Shown here: in pieces, positions 15,314 to 24,272 of the stretch
How positions within the stretch are numbered: the stretch's first letter is position 1
Layout: each line of letters opens with the position of its first letter
NCBI GenBank assembly: GCA_016209605.1
Contig: JACQVS010000203.1
Location: 1 to 32,285, forward strand
Length of the DNA stretch: 32,285 nt
DNA from: Planctomycetota bacterium
GTDB taxonomy: Bacteria > Planctomycetota > UBA8108 > JACQVS01
Reading direction: 5' to 3'
Translations under genes and position numbers: made by a program
Notes under the pieces: generated by a model
Database searches by the model: none
Told to the model about the DNA's origin: nothing
Seen by the model: the letters and a program-made list of their open reading frames with translations, nothing else

Positions 15314-16255
15314 ATGAACGACAAGATCGACCGCAGGAATTTTCTCAAGGCCAGCGGGCAGGCGCTGGCCGCCGTGACGGCGGGAGCGGCCCTGAGCGCG
15401 ACCAACTCGCCCGCGGCGGCGAGCCCACCCGCTGCCGGACAGCCGGCAAAGGAGGGCTTCAAGAAGGCCGTCCACCTCAACATGGTCCGGGAGGGGGCGA
15501 CGATTCTCGACAAGCTCAAGCTCATCAAGGAGCTCGGCTTCGATGGCGTCGAGATGGACAGCCCCAACGGATACAACGCCGATGAGGTCGTCAAGGCGCT
15601 CCAGCAGACCGGCATCGAAGTCTCCGACCTGATTGACTCGGTGCACTGGCGGGACACCCTCTCCCATCCGGAGGCCAAGGTCCGGCAAGCCGGCCTCGAG
15701 GGCCTGCGCGCGGCGCTCAAGGATGCCAAGAAGTACGGCTGCGGCTCCGTGCTGCTCGTCCCGGCCGTGGTGAGCAAGGAAGTGTCTTACGCCGATGCCT
15801 ACAAGCGCTCCCAGGAGGAGATCCGCAAGGCGGTCCCCCTGGCCGCCGAGCTCGGGGTCAAGATCGCCATCGAAAACGTCTGGAACCATTTCCTCCTCAG
15901 CCCCCTCGAGTTCGCGAGGTACATTGACGAGTTCGAGAGCCTGTGGATCGGCGCCCACTTCGACGTCGGAAACATCGTCAACTACGGCTGGCCGGAGCAG
16001 TGGATCCGCATCCTCGGCAAGCGCACCGTCCGGCTCCACATCAAGGAGTTCAGCCGCTCGAAGCGCGACAAGGAGGGGCTGTGGAAAGGCTTCGACGTCG
16101 AGCTGCTCGAGGGGGACTGCAACTGGCCGGAGGTGATGAAGGCCCTGCGCGAGGTCGGCTACCAGGGCTGGGGGACGGCCGAGATCCCCGGCGGCGATGC
16201 GAAGCGCCTGAAGGAGATCGCCGCGCGGATGGACAAGATCTTCTCGCTGCCATGA
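15314..16255 (+). CDS. Tat-exported sugar phosphate isomerase/epimerase-like TIM-barrel protein
   Basis: This 313-residue protein begins with a twin-arginine signal (RRNFLKASGQALAAVTAGAA), so it is likely folded in the cytoplasm and exported. The mature part is an AP-endonuclease-2/xylose-isomerase-like TIM barrel: ELGFDGVEMDSPNG, ELGVKIAIENVWNHFLLSP, HFDVGNIVNYGWPEQW, TVRLHIKEFSR and GWGTAEIPGGD. Glu, Asp and His residues at barrel ends match the metal site of IolE/IolI-like enzymes. The start at 15314 has an AAGGAGG site. Similar exported barrels accompany DUF1080 proteins in sugar-processing loci of Acidobacteria and Planctomycetes. Its stop overlaps the next gene's ATG, tying it to the ABC module. 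Confidence 0.88.
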   Translation: MNDKIDRRNFLKASGQALAAVTAGAALSATNSPAAASPPAAGQPAKEGFKKAVHLNMVREGATILDKLKLIKELGFDGVEMDSPNGYNADEVVKALQQTGIEVSDLIDSVHWRDTLSHPEAKVRQAGLEGLRAALKDAKKYGCGSVLLVPAVVSKEVSYADAYKRSQEEIRKAVPLAAELGVKIAIENVWNHFLLSPLEFARYIDEFESLWIGAHFDVGNIVNYGWPEQWIRILGKRTVRLHIKEFSRSKRDKEGLWKGFDVELLEGDCNWPEVMKALREVGYQGWGTAEIPGGDAKRLKEIAARMDKIFSLP

Positions 16256-17019
16256 TCCGCGTCGAAACGGTCACCAAATACTATGGTCCTCTGAAAGCGG
16301 TCGAAGAGGTCAGCTTCGAGGTCGGCCGGGATCAAATCGTCGGCTTCGTGGGGCCCAACGGCGCTGGGAAGAGCACCGTCCTCAAGATGCTCGCCACCTA
16401 TCTCCTGCCGACCTCGGGGCGGCTGTCGGTGGACGGCTTTGACGCGGTGAAGCGGCCGCTGGAGGTCCGGCGGCGCATCGGCTACCTGCCCGGAGACACG
16501 CCCCTCTATCAGGACATGCGCGCCGACCGCTTCCTGGCCTTCATCGGCAAGGCGCACGGCTTGAGCGGCGCCGGCCTGTCCCGGCGCCTCGAGGCGGCGA
16601 TCGAAGCCTGCCGGCTGGAAGAGACGCTTTCCAAGCGGATCAAGGAGTGCTCGACGGGATTCCGTAAGAGGATCGGCCTCGCCGCCAGCCTGATCCATGA
16701 CCCCGAGGTCCTCCTCCTCGACGAGCCGACCCACGGCCTCGATCCGCTCCAGGTCCTGGCCTTCCGGGAGCTGCTCAGGAAGCTGCGCCCGGGCCGGGCC
16801 ATCCTCTTGAGCAGCCACGTCATCTCCGAGGTGGCGGCGGTTTCCGACGGCGTCCTCATCATCCACAACGGCCGGCTGCTCGCCGATGGCAAGCTGGCGG
16901 AACTCTGCCAGCGGGAAGGCCTCCCCGGGAGCGACCTCGAGGGGCTCTTCGTCCACCTGGTCCGGAAAGGAACCGGTCAAAACATGGATGGCAACCATGG
17001 ATCCCATGAAGGGCGTTGA
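16252..17019 (+). CDS. ABC transporter ATP-binding protein (GldA-like)
   Basis: This 255-residue ABC ATPase has Walker A GPNGAGKST (residues about 36-44), a degenerate signature CSTGFRKRIGLAASL in place of LSGGQ, Walker B VLLLDEPTHGLDP, and a switch histidine in LLSSHVI. The altered signature is common in the GldA/NatA-like group. It begins in an ATGA overlap with the isomerase gene. The permease starts inside its last 32 bases. Together with the GldG-like and DUF4340 genes it forms a Gld-type ABC complex. In gliding bacteria these proteins are associated with the machinery; in other phyla the substrate is unknown. Confidence 0.93.
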   Translation: MIRVETVTKYYGPLKAVEEVSFEVGRDQIVGFVGPNGAGKSTVLKMLATYLLPTSGRLSVDGFDAVKRPLEVRRRIGYLPGDTPLYQDMRADRFLAFIGKAHGLSGAGLSRRLEAAIEACRLEETLSKRIKECSTGFRKRIGLAASLIHDPEVLLLDEPTHGLDPLQVLAFRELLRKLRPGRAILLSSHVISEVAAVSDGVLIIHNGRLLADGKLAELCQREGLPGSDLEGLFVHLVRKGTGQNMDGNHGSHEGR

Positions 17020-17782
17020 CGCCGCGTCGGGCCGGAGGAAGGTCAGTCCGATCCAGGGCGTCCGCATCATCTTCCAGCGCGAGACCAGCGCTTATTTCGA
17101 CTCTTCGATCGCCACTATCTACGCCGCCGTCTTCCTGGTGCTCTCGAGCAGCATCTTCATGAACAGCTTCTTCCTCAACGCCGCCGTTGAAATGGACGAG
17201 TACTTCCGGACCCTGCCGTTTCTGCTGGTCCTCTTCATCCCGGCGATCACCATGCGGAGCTGGTCGGAGGAGCGATCCCAGGGGACCATCGAGTTGATCC
17301 TCACCCTGCCGGTGCGCCCCTTCCAGATCATCCTGGGGAAGTACCTGGCGGCGCTGCTCTTCTACCTCGCGGTCCTGGCCGGCAGCCTGCCCATCGCCTT
17401 CATGCTCCTTTGGCTCGGGCGCCCGGACCTGAAGCTCATCGCCTCCTCGTATCTCGGCGCCGCCTTCCTCGGCTCCTTCTTCCTGGCCCTCGGAATCTTC
17501 CTCTCCGGATTGACCCGGGAGCAGATCGTCGCCTTCGTCCTCGCCACCTTCGCCTGCGCCCTCTTCGTCCTCAGCGGCCAGGAGCAGGTGGTGGAAGTGC
17601 TGGACGGGCTCACCCGCGGCTGGCAGCTCGGGACCTGGCTCTACGAGTCGGTGTCGGTCCTCCCCCACTACCAGTCCTTCTGCCGCGGCGTCATCGCCCT
17701 GGGGGACCTGGCCTACTTCATGCTCCTGAGCGCGTGCTTCCTCATCCTGAACGCGGTCACGCTCAGGATTCACAAGTACTGA
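16988..17782 (+). CDS. ABC-2 type permease (GldF-like)
   Basis: This 264-residue protein has six membrane segments, including SIATIYAAVFLVLSSSIFM, FLLVLFIPAITM, LLFYLAVLAGSLPIAFMLLW and YFMLLSACFLILNAVTL. The characteristic MRSWSEERSQGTIELILTLPVRPFQIILGKY follows the second helix and marks the GldF/NosY-type permease. Several in-frame ATGs (16988, 16997, 17006) are possible starts; the first overlaps the ATPase gene. It should pair with the ATPase before it and the GldG-like protein after it at the cytoplasmic membrane. Confidence 0.9.
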   Translation: MATMDPMKGVDAASGRRKVSPIQGVRIIFQRETSAYFDSSIATIYAAVFLVLSSSIFMNSFFLNAAVEMDEYFRTLPFLLVLFIPAITMRSWSEERSQGTIELILTLPVRPFQIILGKYLAALLFYLAVLAGSLPIAFMLLWLGRPDLKLIASSYLGAAFLGSFFLALGIFLSGLTREQIVAFVLATFACALFVLSGQEQVVEVLDGLTRGWQLGTWLYESVSVLPHYQSFCRGVIALGDLAYFMLLSACFLILNAVTLRIHKY

Positions 17783-17792
17783 GAGGCGGCTC

Positions 17793-20700
17793 TTGAGAAA
17801 CCCGGCATCCATGAAGCGATTCCTCCTTCTCCAGATCGTCGCGCTCGCGGCCCTGCTCCCGCTCACCGGCTTCCTGGCCGTTCGCGCCGCGCGCCATTTC
17901 CGGGAGGCGCGGCTCTCCCTCGGCGGCCGGGACTTCGCCCGTTTGAAGCCCGAGACGGCCGGGCTCCTCGCCCGCCTCAAGGGGCGCGTGACGCTGACCT
18001 ACTTCGTCTCCGCGCGGGAGAAGCTGCCGTCCGCCATGGTGGACATCGAGCCGGCGGTCCGGTCGCTCCTCGAGGCCATGAAGCGCGCGGCCCCCGAGCA
18101 CGTCGATGTCCGGGTCATCGATCCGGAGGTCGATCCGAAGATCGGGCCCAATTACGCCGCCGGCAAGCGGGCCTCGCCGGTCAACGTCCGCAAGGTGCTC
18201 CAGGACGAATCAGCCCAGGAGGGGATCTGGTCCTCCCTGGCCATCGCCCAGGACCGCTGCCGCGACACCTTGATCCAGGGCATCACGCCCCTCGACCTGC
18301 CGTACCTGGAGGACCTCATCGCCGAGCATCTCAAGACCGGGACCGCTCCGATCCGTCCGGCGATCGCGGTGGCGGCGCCGGAGCAAGGCTACCGCCAGCT
18401 CCTCGGCGAGATCGCCAACCTCTCCGGAGCGCAGGTCCTCCAGCGCGACTTCAACCGCCAGCCCCGGATCCCCTGGGATGCCGACCTCTTCATCTGGATC
18501 GATCCGGCCGGCGCCGGGGAGGAGCACCGCGACGAGCTGAAGCGGTTCCTGGACTCGGGGCGCTCCGCGATCCTCGCGGGAAGCGCCGCCCTGCTCGAGC
18601 CCCGGCCCGGAGCGGCGCCCGGATCCTTGCTCTTCCAGCCGCGCCAGTCCGCCTGCGACTGGAAGGCGCTCCTCCGGCCCTGGGGCCTCGACCTGGAGCC
18701 GCTCATCCTGCTCGACAAGCAGCAGGAAGCCATTTCCTGGCGCCGCGGCGACGGCAGCGCCCTCAAGGTGGAGGCCCCGTTCCAGATCCGCATCCCGGCG
18801 AGCCTTTGGGACGTGCGCAGCCTGCTCGGGCCGTCTCTCGGCGCCCTGCTCCTCCGGGCCGTGAATCCCCTCCGGCAAGACCACGCGCTCCTCGCCCGGG
18901 CCGGGCTGGAAGCGGAAACGGTGGCAACGACTTCGGAGTTCACCCGGATCTTCGAGCCGCCCGCCGCCGAATTCGGGGCGGCAGCCTTCGAGGCCGCCGA
19001 GCCGGCCCCCAAGCAGCCGTGGCTGGTCCTCATCAAGCCGCGGGACCCCTGGAAGGGGCAGCTCCTGGTCTCGGGGACCTCGAGCCTCTTCCACGACGAC
19101 CTCCTCGGCCAGAGCGGCAACGCCGACCAGGCCTTTCTCCGGACCTTGCTCCGGACCTTCACCGAGCCGGGGCGGCTGGCGCGCATCCGCGTGCCCCGGC
19201 CCGGCCCCGAGCGCATCCCGGCCCTGTCCCGCGCCGCCCGCCTCGCCTGGAGAGGGATCGTCGTCTTCCTGGCGCCGCTCTTCCTCGCGGCGCTCGCGCT
19301 CCTGAAAGCGAGGGCGCTCCAGCTCGGCCCGCGGCGCGCCGCGGTCGTGAAAACCCTCGCCGCCGGCGGCCTGGGATTTCTGCTTCTCATCACGGCCTTA
19401 CAGATGCTGCGGCCCTGGCGGGGCCCTTATCTCGACTGCACCGAAGATGCCCTCAACACGCCCTCGCCTCTGACCCGCCGGCTCCTGGACCGCCATCGGG
19501 AGGATCTCCTGGCGGAGCTGGCCATCAGCGAAGGCTCCCGCATGCCCGCCTCCTTGAAGCGCCTCGAGCCCCGGCTCCTCTCGGCGCTGCGCTGGCTGGG
19601 GATCCGCGCCCGCCTCCTGCGCCCCGAGGAGCTGCCGCCGGCGGAGCAGGAGTCCCTCCGCAATTCGGGGATCGCCCCCTTCGAGGAGAACCGGGTGGAG
19701 GATGATGACGCGGTGCCGGTCAAGGTGTGGAGCGGCCTCCGGCTGCGGTGGAAGGACAAGACCGAGGTCATCCCGAGGATCGACTCGCGCTCCATCGAGC
19801 ACCTCGAGTTCCTCCTCACGGCCGCCGTGAAGCGGCTGGAGAGCGGCCGCGCTCCGCTCGCGGGCGTGCTCTCGGACCTGCCGAGGCTCTCGCCCGCCGA
19901 GGCCCACTCCGACTACCAGCAAAAAGGCACCATCGCGCCGGTCGGCTCCGACGTCTACAGCTTCGCGAAGAACCTCCTCTCCCGCTACGGCTACCGGGTC
20001 GCTTACATCAACCCGGAAGCGCCGGTCTTTCCGGCCGGCATGGATCTCCTCATCTGGCTGCAGCCGCGCTATCCGTGGAAGTTTTACCCGCAGTTCGCCG
20101 ACTACCTGGCGGCGGGCGGCAAGGCGATCATCGCCCTCCAGCACTACAACATCCAGCAGCGCCAGTACCGCGGCACGGGCTTCACCACCGTCTACTGGCC
20201 CCAGCCCCAGTTCCATTCCTTCAACGATTACCTCCAGCACCTCGGCATCCGGCAGGTCGGCGAGAAGTCAGGCGATCAGCCGGGGGAGATCCTCTTTGAC
20301 CGGAACCACGGCCATCTCCGGCTCGAGACCCAGGTGAACCGCTCCGCCTTCCGCGAGAGCGATCCGCAGGAGGTCTCCCGGCCCTTCCTGATCCGGGTCA
20401 TGGGCGAGGGGCTGTCGCCGGACTCGACCATCACCTCCCGCCTCGGCGAGCTGCTGTTCATCTGGGGAAGCCGGTTCCAGGTCGAGGAGGAGAAGCTGAG
20501 GAAGCTCGGCCTGACCGCGAGCGTGCTCGCGTCCACGAGCCATCAAACCTGGACCTACGCCTGGAGCGGCGGCTGGATTCCGGAGGCGAGCTTCGAGCCT
20601 CCCGCCGCCCCCCCCGGAGGCCGGAAGCCCCTCGCGGTCCTCATCGAGGGGCCGTTCCCGGAGCTGGTCGTGAAAAAGGAAGACGGCGGGCGCGCCACCA

Positions 20701-21032
20701 TTCAACCGCCCGAGCGGCCCGGCGACCCGTCGAGGCTCGGCAAGCTCCTGCTCATCGGCTGCTCGGAGATGTTCAAGAACGCGCATCTCCACGCTCCGGA
20801 CTACCAGCACGACCAGTTCCTCCTCAACGCCGCCGCCTTCCTGGCCCACGGGCCGGAGGTGGCGGAGATCCAGGCGCGCCAGCGGGCCCCCAGGAGCTTC
20901 CCCGTGCCGCCTGCGGGCGTGAAGACGGCGTTGCGGATTGTCGCCATCGGCCTCGCGCCGGCGCTCTTCCTGGTCTTCGGCTGCACCTACAGCCTCTGGC
21001 GGCGCCGGCCGGTTTTGCGGAGAAATCGATGA
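17793..21032 (+). CDS. GldG-like ABC-associated membrane protein, doubled (1079 residues)
   Basis: Two GldG-type units seem joined. The first runs from an N-terminal membrane helix (LLLQIVALAALLPLTGFLAV) through LKGRVTLTYFVSAREKLPSAM and an Rossmann-like periplasmic domain. A pair of helices sits around residues 485-550. A second unit repeats a GldG-like start (LTRRLLDRHREDLLAELAISEG), then YSFAKNLLSRYGYRVAYINPE, GMDLLIWLQPRYPWKFYPQFADYLAAGG, and a last helix near the C-terminus. Usual GldG-like proteins are about half this length. The start is TTG at 17793 with GAGAGG before it, or ATG at 17811 without a ribosome site. It follows the permease by 10 bases and overlaps the next gene by 4. Confidence 0.82.
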   Translation: MRNPASMKRFLLLQIVALAALLPLTGFLAVRAARHFREARLSLGGRDFARLKPETAGLLARLKGRVTLTYFVSAREKLPSAMVDIEPAVRSLLEAMKRAAPEHVDVRVIDPEVDPKIGPNYAAGKRASPVNVRKVLQDESAQEGIWSSLAIAQDRCRDTLIQGITPLDLPYLEDLIAEHLKTGTAPIRPAIAVAAPEQGYRQLLGEIANLSGAQVLQRDFNRQPRIPWDADLFIWIDPAGAGEEHRDELKRFLDSGRSAILAGSAALLEPRPGAAPGSLLFQPRQSACDWKALLRPWGLDLEPLILLDKQQEAISWRRGDGSALKVEAPFQIRIPASLWDVRSLLGPSLGALLLRAVNPLRQDHALLARAGLEAETVATTSEFTRIFEPPAAEFGAAAFEAAEPAPKQPWLVLIKPRDPWKGQLLVSGTSSLFHDDLLGQSGNADQAFLRTLLRTFTEPGRLARIRVPRPGPERIPALSRAARLAWRGIVVFLAPLFLAALALLKARALQLGPRRAAVVKTLAAGGLGFLLLITALQMLRPWRGPYLDCTEDALNTPSPLTRRLLDRHREDLLAELAISEGSRMPASLKRLEPRLLSALRWLGIRARLLRPEELPPAEQESLRNSGIAPFEENRVEDDDAVPVKVWSGLRLRWKDKTEVIPRIDSRSIEHLEFLLTAAVKRLESGRAPLAGVLSDLPRLSPAEAHSDYQQKGTIAPVGSDVYSFAKNLLSRYGYRVAYINPEAPVFPAGMDLLIWLQPRYPWKFYPQFADYLAAGGKAIIALQHYNIQQRQYRGTGFTTVYWPQPQFHSFNDYLQHLGIRQVGEKSGDQPGEILFDRNHGHLRLETQVNRSAFRESDPQEVSRPFLIRVMGEGLSPDSTITSRLGELLFIWGSRFQVEEEKLRKLGLTASVLASTSHQTWTYAWSGGWIPEASFEPPAAPPGGRKPLAVLIEGPFPELVVKKEDGGRATIQPPERPGDPSRLGKLLLIGCSEMFKNAHLHAPDYQHDQFLLNAAAFLAHGPEVAEIQARQRAPRSFPVPPAGVKTALRIVAIGLAPALFLVFGCTYSLWRRRPVLRRNR

Positions 21033-22153
21033 CGCGCGCGCTGGCCTTCCTCAACCTGCTCCTTCTCGCCGCCCTGGGACTCCTCTGGGCCCTCGACCGG
21101 CGCCTGGACAGCGCGGCCAGGGAGAGCCGGGCCGCCGGCAGCGCCTTCCTCGCTCTCGGAGGGAGCGGACTGGCGGTCGAGGAGGTGGCGCGCCTGGAGC
21201 TGGCCCTTCCCGGCGCGCCGGGAAAATGGCTCTACGAGCGCCGCGGCGGCGTCTGGCGCCTCCCCCCGTACCGCGACGGCTTCGCCGATGGCCCGATGCT
21301 GGCCGGCCTCTTGAAATCTTTCCTCGAGAGCCAGGGGACCGCGGTCGGAAGGAAGCCGGAGGAGGAGCGCCGTTTCGGGCTGGCCCCGGGCGAGGCCATG
21401 GCCGTCGATTTCTCCGGCGCGAGCGGGCGGCGGCTCCTCCGCGCCTGGGCCGGCAGCGTCGCGCCGGGCGAGCGGTCGGAGGAGTGCTTCCTCAGCGCCG
21501 ATGGGGATGGGCGCATCCTCCACATGAACTCGAATCCCTGGTCCTTCATAACGTGGAAGCCGGGGGACAAGTGCCCGCCGCTCCTCGATCCCCGCGTCCT
21601 CCCCGGCGCCCTCGGCCGCGGTCCCCTGGAACGGATCGCCTTCGATCCCCCGCCGGCCCCTGGCCTGAAGGAGATCCAGGTGAAGGAGATCCTCAAGCCG
21701 CCCATGGCCATGGGCCGCGATCTCGGACCGCGCCTGGAGTGGCACGGCATCTTCACGAGCGGGGAGGACAAGCTCCTGAACGATGCGGCCGCGGGCGGCT
21801 ACGCGGGCTTCATCACGGGGCTCGCCTTTGACGAGCTGATCGGCGCGCCGCCGCGGGAAGGGGAGATCCTGGGGAGCGCGAAGCTCGCCGTCACCTTGCA
21901 TTATCGGGGCGGAGATCCGGCTGGAGAGCAGGGAAAAACGCCGGCCCAGGCTCCCAAGAAGGAGCTGGACACCTTGATCCTGGGGACGCGGAGCGAGGGA
22001 GGCTTCCACTACCTCTTCAACGCGACGACTCGCCAGGTCTTCCAGATCAGCGCGGAAAAGGCCAGGAAATTCCTCCCCGACGTCGAGTCGATGCTCAGGG
22101 CGCCGCCGGAGAAAGCCCCGGAGGAGGCTCCGAAACCCGCCCCGGGCAAGTGA
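21029..22153 (+). CDS. DUF4340-like membrane-anchored protein
   Basis: This 374-residue protein has one N-terminal helix (ALAFLNLLLLAALGLLWALD) and a repeated beta-rich exterior. Segments such as VARLELALPGAPGKWLYERRGGVWRLPPYRDGFAD and KKELDTLILGTRSEGGFHYLFNATTRQVFQIS fit the DUF4340 pattern. A proline-rich tail (EKAPEEAPKPAPGK) ends the protein. DUF4340 genes usually follow GldA/F/G-like ABC genes, as here. It starts in an ATGA overlap with the doubled GldG-like gene, so the four genes form one unit. Function is unknown beyond that association. Confidence 0.8.
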   Translation: MTRALAFLNLLLLAALGLLWALDRRLDSAARESRAAGSAFLALGGSGLAVEEVARLELALPGAPGKWLYERRGGVWRLPPYRDGFADGPMLAGLLKSFLESQGTAVGRKPEEERRFGLAPGEAMAVDFSGASGRRLLRAWAGSVAPGERSEECFLSADGDGRILHMNSNPWSFITWKPGDKCPPLLDPRVLPGALGRGPLERIAFDPPPAPGLKEIQVKEILKPPMAMGRDLGPRLEWHGIFTSGEDKLLNDAAAGGYAGFITGLAFDELIGAPPREGEILGSAKLAVTLHYRGGDPAGEQGKTPAQAPKKELDTLILGTRSEGGFHYLFNATTRQVFQISAEKARKFLPDVESMLRAPPEKAPEEAPKPAPGK

Positions 22154-22646
22154 AACGCCGGCGGAGGCCGCGCGCTAAGAGAAGCGGAAAATCCGGAGCC
22201 AACTTTTGGGGATCTTCCGGTCAGGCCGGTTCGGCCTTCACTGCCGCCTCCCGTTGGCCTCAAACGGATAAGAATATTTTTTGCCATCCCGAGCCAATTT
22301 ATGCGCTCGCTCGCCAAGCTGTCCCAGACAAACCTTTCTTCTTCAATAGCTTCAAACATAGAAATCGAATTCTCTCAAGTTCCTGGAACAGTTCCCGCTG
22401 AGCCTCTTCGGCTGGCAAACAATTAAACAGATCCGGTAATTGAATCCCATGACTCATGATCGTATTGTCCTCGCGGTTGTGGAAATGCTTGCGAACATAA
22501 ATACAATTATCACTAGAAAAACATTGGGCAATTCGGGTGCAAAATCCTGCGGACAAGATTTTCTCGTTGTAAAACGGCTTGAAAACCGATAAATCTAATT
22601 CCAGTTGGTTTTGTTTATCCGGGCACCGGAAATGAAAGGAGTCGTT
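22154..22646. other. AT-rich intergenic region after the ABC module
   Basis: Base composition drops clearly from about 22260 on. A small GGCCG-gtt-CGGCC hairpin near 22225 has no T-run, so termination there is uncertain. A protein-like minus-strand remnant or small gene is listed separately. The last bases carry the ribosome site of the next gene. Confidence 0.5.
22299..22457 (-). CDS. Small hypothetical protein or remnant of a longer gene
   Basis: From the ATG at 22457 this encodes 52 residues (starting MSHGIQLPDLFNCLPAEEAQ, ending in KKKGLSGTAWRASA), with an amphipathic charged helix in the middle. The frame stays open upstream and reads plausibly as protein (LELDLSVFKPFYNEKIL, CFSSDNCIYVRKHFH) to about 22610, just short of the Bax-inhibitor gene. 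That section has no clear start codon, so this may be the tail of a truncated gene of at least 100 residues. I do not recognise a family. The region is AT-rich compared with the flanks, suggesting acquired DNA. Confidence 0.35.
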   Translation of the reverse strand: MSHGIQLPDLFNCLPAEEAQRELFQELERIRFLCLKLLKKKGLSGTAWRASA

Positions 22647-23351
22647 ATGCAAGCGGAGACTTATCTCGACACGGTGATTTCGCTTCCCGAGAGCGCGCGG
22701 GCGGCGTTCATCCGCAGGACTTACCTCCACCTCGCCCTGGCGGTGGCGGCCTTCGCGGGCCTGGAAGCCATCTGCTTGAACGTGGTCGACGAAAAGTACT
22801 TGCTCTGGCTCGCCACCCGGCAGGCCGGCTGGCTGATCGTCCTGGCGGCCTTCATGGGGGTCTCCTGGCTCGCCGAGCGCTGGGCCGGGTCGGCAACTTC
22901 CAAGGGTACGCAGTACCTGGGCCTGGGAATTTACGTGGCCGCCGAGGCGATCGTCTTCGCGCCCCTCCTCTACATCGCCAAGCACTTCAGCAAGAGTCCG
23001 GACTTGATACCGGCGGCGGCCATTCTCACCGGGGCTCTCTTCGCGGGGATCACGGCCGCGGCTTTCATGACGCGGAAGGACTTCTCCTTCCTGAGGAGCA
23101 TCTTGACCGTCGGCGGCTTCGTGGCCCTGGGACTCATTGCCGCGAGCCTCATCTTCAACTTCACCTTGGGGATCGTCTTCGCGGGGGCGATGATCGTCTT
23201 CGCCAGCGCCGCCATCCTCTACGACACCTCGAACATCATCCACCGCTACCGCACCGACCAGCACGTGGCGGCGGCGCTCCAGCTCTTCGCCTCGGTGGCG
23301 CTCCTCTTCTGGTACGTCATCCAGTTCCTGCGCCGCTACGAGCGGAGCTGA
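22647..23351 (+). CDS. Bax inhibitor-1 (BI-1/YccA) family membrane protein
   Basis: This 234-residue protein has six to seven membrane helices and family marks FIRRTYLHLALAVAAFAGLEA, an ILTGALFAGITAAAF segment, and YDTSNIIHRYRTDQHVAAALQLFASVALLFWYV at the C-terminus. The conserved acidic residue of YDTSxI and the histidine-arginine loop fit the BI-1/YbhL group, which form pH-sensitive calcium leak channels or bind FtsH. The start at 22647 has AAAGGAG five bases upstream. The gene stands alone and is GC-rich again, unlike the stretch before it. A weak CGG-aagg-CCG hairpin with five Ts follows the stop (about 23352-23370) and could act as a terminator. Confidence 0.92.
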   Translation: MQAETYLDTVISLPESARAAFIRRTYLHLALAVAAFAGLEAICLNVVDEKYLLWLATRQAGWLIVLAAFMGVSWLAERWAGSATSKGTQYLGLGIYVAAEAIVFAPLLYIAKHFSKSPDLIPAAAILTGALFAGITAAAFMTRKDFSFLRSILTVGGFVALGLIAASLIFNFTLGIVFAGAMIVFASAAILYDTSNIIHRYRTDQHVAAALQLFASVALLFWYVIQFLRRYERS

Positions 23352-23638
23352 CCGGAAGGCCGTTTTTAGAAAGAAACTCTGCCGCAGTTCCCCCGGAGCG
23401 GCGGCCGCCTGGGCTCAAGGCGGCGCCGGCAGCGGAGTTCGGTCTGCAAGATCGCCAACGCCTCCGGCGCGCGGCGGCGGAGGCTTGGACAATAGTCGAT
23501 GATGAATCCTTCCCAAAGTGCTCACTATTTGAGCCCCAGAAGAAGAGAAACAAGACGCCAAACCGCCCGCAACCTTTAGTTAAAAAGTATAGGACCTCGC
23601 GGTTCACTCGATACCGCATCATCAGCAGTTGTTGGTCA
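23352..23638. other. Non-coding stretch after the Bax-inhibitor gene
   Basis: No convincing gene on either strand. The first 130 bases are very GC-rich with several self-complementary runs of GGCGGC and GCCGCC. The rest is mixed sequence with no recognisable signal. It leads into direct repeat copy A. Confidence 0.5.
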
Positions 23639-23774
23639 TCCACTCGATTCCGCCCGGGTCTCCTTCTGGATCAACGACTTCTGGGTACCGAGCGCGAAGA
23701 CTGGACCGAACGCCCGGGCTCTCTTTTCAGACCGGCATTTTCAGCGAAGGAAGGAAGTAGATCAAAGGGGCCGA
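23639..23774. repeat. Imperfect direct repeat, copy A
   Basis: Shares ordered blocks with 25186-25320: CCACTCGAT, TTCTGGATCA-CGACTTC, GGTACCGAGCGCGA, TTTCAGACCGG and AAGGAAGGAA. By eye roughly three quarters of the bases agree, with small shifts. On the minus strand this copy encodes a broken peptide ending GGIEWMTNNC. Together with copy B it brackets the hicAB region. Confidence 0.6.
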
Positions 23775-23852
23775 AGAGCGTTGGAAGGGTAGGTCGACCT
23801 CGGGGTCGTGGTTCCAGAAGATCCGACTCCGACAATGACGCGGCTCTTGCTG

Positions 23853-24272
23853 TCACCGCCTTTTGGCCTGCCACGTGAGGTCCACCTCGAACTGAAGGGC
23901 CGCGAAGGATGCTTGCTTCCCGGGCACCAGGTCCTCGAGGGTATATTTCACGATCCGGAATACTCCCCGCCCGAAGCTCTTTGCCCTCCGGACCTCTTGG
24001 TGAGTGATCGGTGTCTCCCTCGACACCGAAGGGGAGAACCAGAACTCCCGCTCCAACCCAGGGGCGTTGACGTTCCTGATGCCGGCCTCGTTGGGCCCGG
24101 TGTTGTCGGCATTCCGCAGGTGCCACCCCTCGATGGAACGCGGGTTTGGGACGAAGTGGAAGGGGGGCGTCAACGAAGAAAGGTCAACATCGAGGCGCTT
24201 GTCGTCGAATTGGAACGGATAAGCCGGAAAAATCGGCGGTGCCAGATCTGTGCGCCCCGCACAGTATTGATC
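23853..24272 (-). pseudogene. C-terminal remnant of an unidentified protein
   Basis: A 140-codon frame with no start codon of its own begins straight after the hicB stop. It reads as real protein: PAYPFQFDDKRLDVDLSS, NPRSIEGWHLRNADNTGPNE, then RAKSFGRGVFRIVKYTLEDL and FEVDLTWQ, ending in KRR and a stop. The conserved-looking hydrophobic and aromatic rhythm argues against a chance frame. The front part is missing, as if hicAB had been placed next to or into the gene. I do not recognise the family. Translation could only occur by read-through or reinitiation after hicB. Confidence 0.5.

Noticed and set aside
22150..22260. Rho-independent terminator after the DUF4340-like gene
   Set aside because: The GGCCG/CGGCC hairpin has no following T-run, so the evidence is too weak to call.
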